From contig CAJONM010000133.1 in NCBI GenBank assembly GCA_905235885.1, forward strand, positions 1 to 6,119: a stretch of 6,119 nucleotides of DNA, given 5' to 3'. The position numbers and the translations under genes were made by a program. Positions within the stretch are counted from its first letter, which is position 1. Each line of letters opens with the position of its first letter. Source of the DNA: an uncultured Clostridia bacterium (GTDB lineage Bacteria; Bacillota; Clostridia; UBA1381). The notes below the pieces were generated by a model. That model saw only the letters and a list, made by a program, of their open reading frames with translations, was not told where the DNA came from and made no database searches. Positions 5,651 through 6,119 of the stretch are shown here, one piece after another.

Positions 5651-6119
5651 TTATTTGTCTTTTTTTAAAGCATCAACTAAGTAGTCGCTAAGCGCCTGAG
5701 AGGGTACCTTTGACCAGTTCTGTGAAGTGTCATATTGCGGATAGCTGTAGCGCCATTTGTCGTAGTCATCCTTGCTGATCTTCCCAGCATGATACTTTTC
5801 CGCAACGGGAGCCCATGCGTTGATCATCTCAGAAATGCTTGCAGCATCCTTACCTTTGCGGGAATCAAAGTGAAAAACGGATTCGCCATTCTTTACCTCA
5901 AGCGTAAGACCGTATAGATCCTCTAAGGTAAACAAGGTGTGCATAAGTCCGATATAGCTGTCGATATCCGGAACATTCAGCGCAAGCGGTGATACGTCAA
6001 GCGCAGATGCGATAGAGTTGGTAAGCTCACCCTTGGGCGTTCGTTTCCCGGATTCGTATTGAGCCATGCGTATATCAGCTGTCTTTTCAGGAAAGCCGAC
6101 AAGTGTGTCGAGATATTTC
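5651..6119 (-). CDS. XRE-family helix-turn-helix regulator, C-terminal part (5' end outside window)
   Basis: Reads open from the right window edge for 155 residues to TAA at 5653-5651. The first visible residues, KYLDTLVGFPEKTADIRMAQ, then YESGKRTPKGELTNSIASALDVSPLAL, are the second half of an XRE/Cro-C1-type DNA-binding domain, with the usual Y-E-x-G-x-R-x-P turn and the LDVS helix. The start lies outside the window; Met18 is inside the DNA-binding domain and is not the true start. After NVPDID comes a non-HTH domain of about 100 residues (SYIGLMHTLFTLEDLYGLTLEVKNG, a Trp-containing NAWAPVAEKYHAGKISKDDYDKWRYSYP segment, and an acidic-basic tail). I recall similar HTH proteins in many clostridial genomes but know of no assigned function. 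It converges on guaA. Targets, ligand and membership of a mobile element cannot be decided here. Confidence 0.88.
   Translation of the reverse strand, partial: KYLDTLVGFPEKTADIRMAQYESGKRTPKGELTNSIASALDVSPLALNVPDIDSYIGLMHTLFTLEDLYGLTLEVKNGESVFHFDSRKGKDAASISEMINAWAPVAEKYHAGKISKDDYDKWRYSYPQYDTSQNWSKVPSQALSDYLVDALKKDK

Noticed and set aside
5543..5668. Plus-strand GTG frame running through the terminator (VSSGFGVKNNF...)
   Set aside because: There is no ribosome binding site, and the frame reads straight through the terminator stem, a usual source of spurious peptides.

Overview
The window looks like a chromosomal housekeeping segment from an anaerobic, low-to-moderate-GC Firmicute, probably an uncultured clostridial gut-type bacterium. 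Four things point that way: a pyruvate:ferredoxin oxidoreductase gene, strong AGGAGG-type ribosome binding sites, near-consensus sigma-A promoters with 17-bp spacers, and heavy use of ATA and AGA codons. I cannot place it at genus level.

Layout. Positions 1-946 (minus strand) hold the first 315 codons of nifJ, cut off by the window edge. Its sigma-A-type promoter is at 1036-1064. Positions 947-1472 form a divergent intergenic region with one candidate small membrane-protein ORF on the minus strand (1084-1308, TTG start). The same region carries the near-perfect promoter (TTGACA-17-TATAAT, 1395-1423) of the plus-strand operon. That operon has a duplicated-ATPase ABC-F translation factor (1473-3389), then dtd (D-aminoacyl-tRNA deacylase, 3391-3840) only one base after the ABC-F stop codon. 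guaA (GMP synthase, 3907-5439) follows with its own extended -10 promoter. After guaA comes about 200 bp of structured non-coding DNA: a candidate promoter with internal direct repeats, a 9-bp hairpin at its predicted start point, and a strong intrinsic terminator (5608-5642). Converging from the right on the minus strand is the C-terminal 155 residues of an XRE-type helix-turn-helix regulator.

How the genes fit together. ABC-F and DTD both act on translation quality: the ABC-F protein on ribosome or peptidyl-tRNA state, DTD on mischarged tRNA. Their near-overlapping junction suggests co-translation. GuaA supplies GMP. nifJ belongs to central fermentative metabolism and is controlled separately on the other strand.

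I saw no CRISPR array, tRNA, rRNA, insertion sequence or unmistakable new multi-gene system. The items most worth a second look are the candidate ~109-nt small RNA unit at 5498-5642, the TTG-start small membrane ORF, and the unusual leader in front of the ABC-F start codon.
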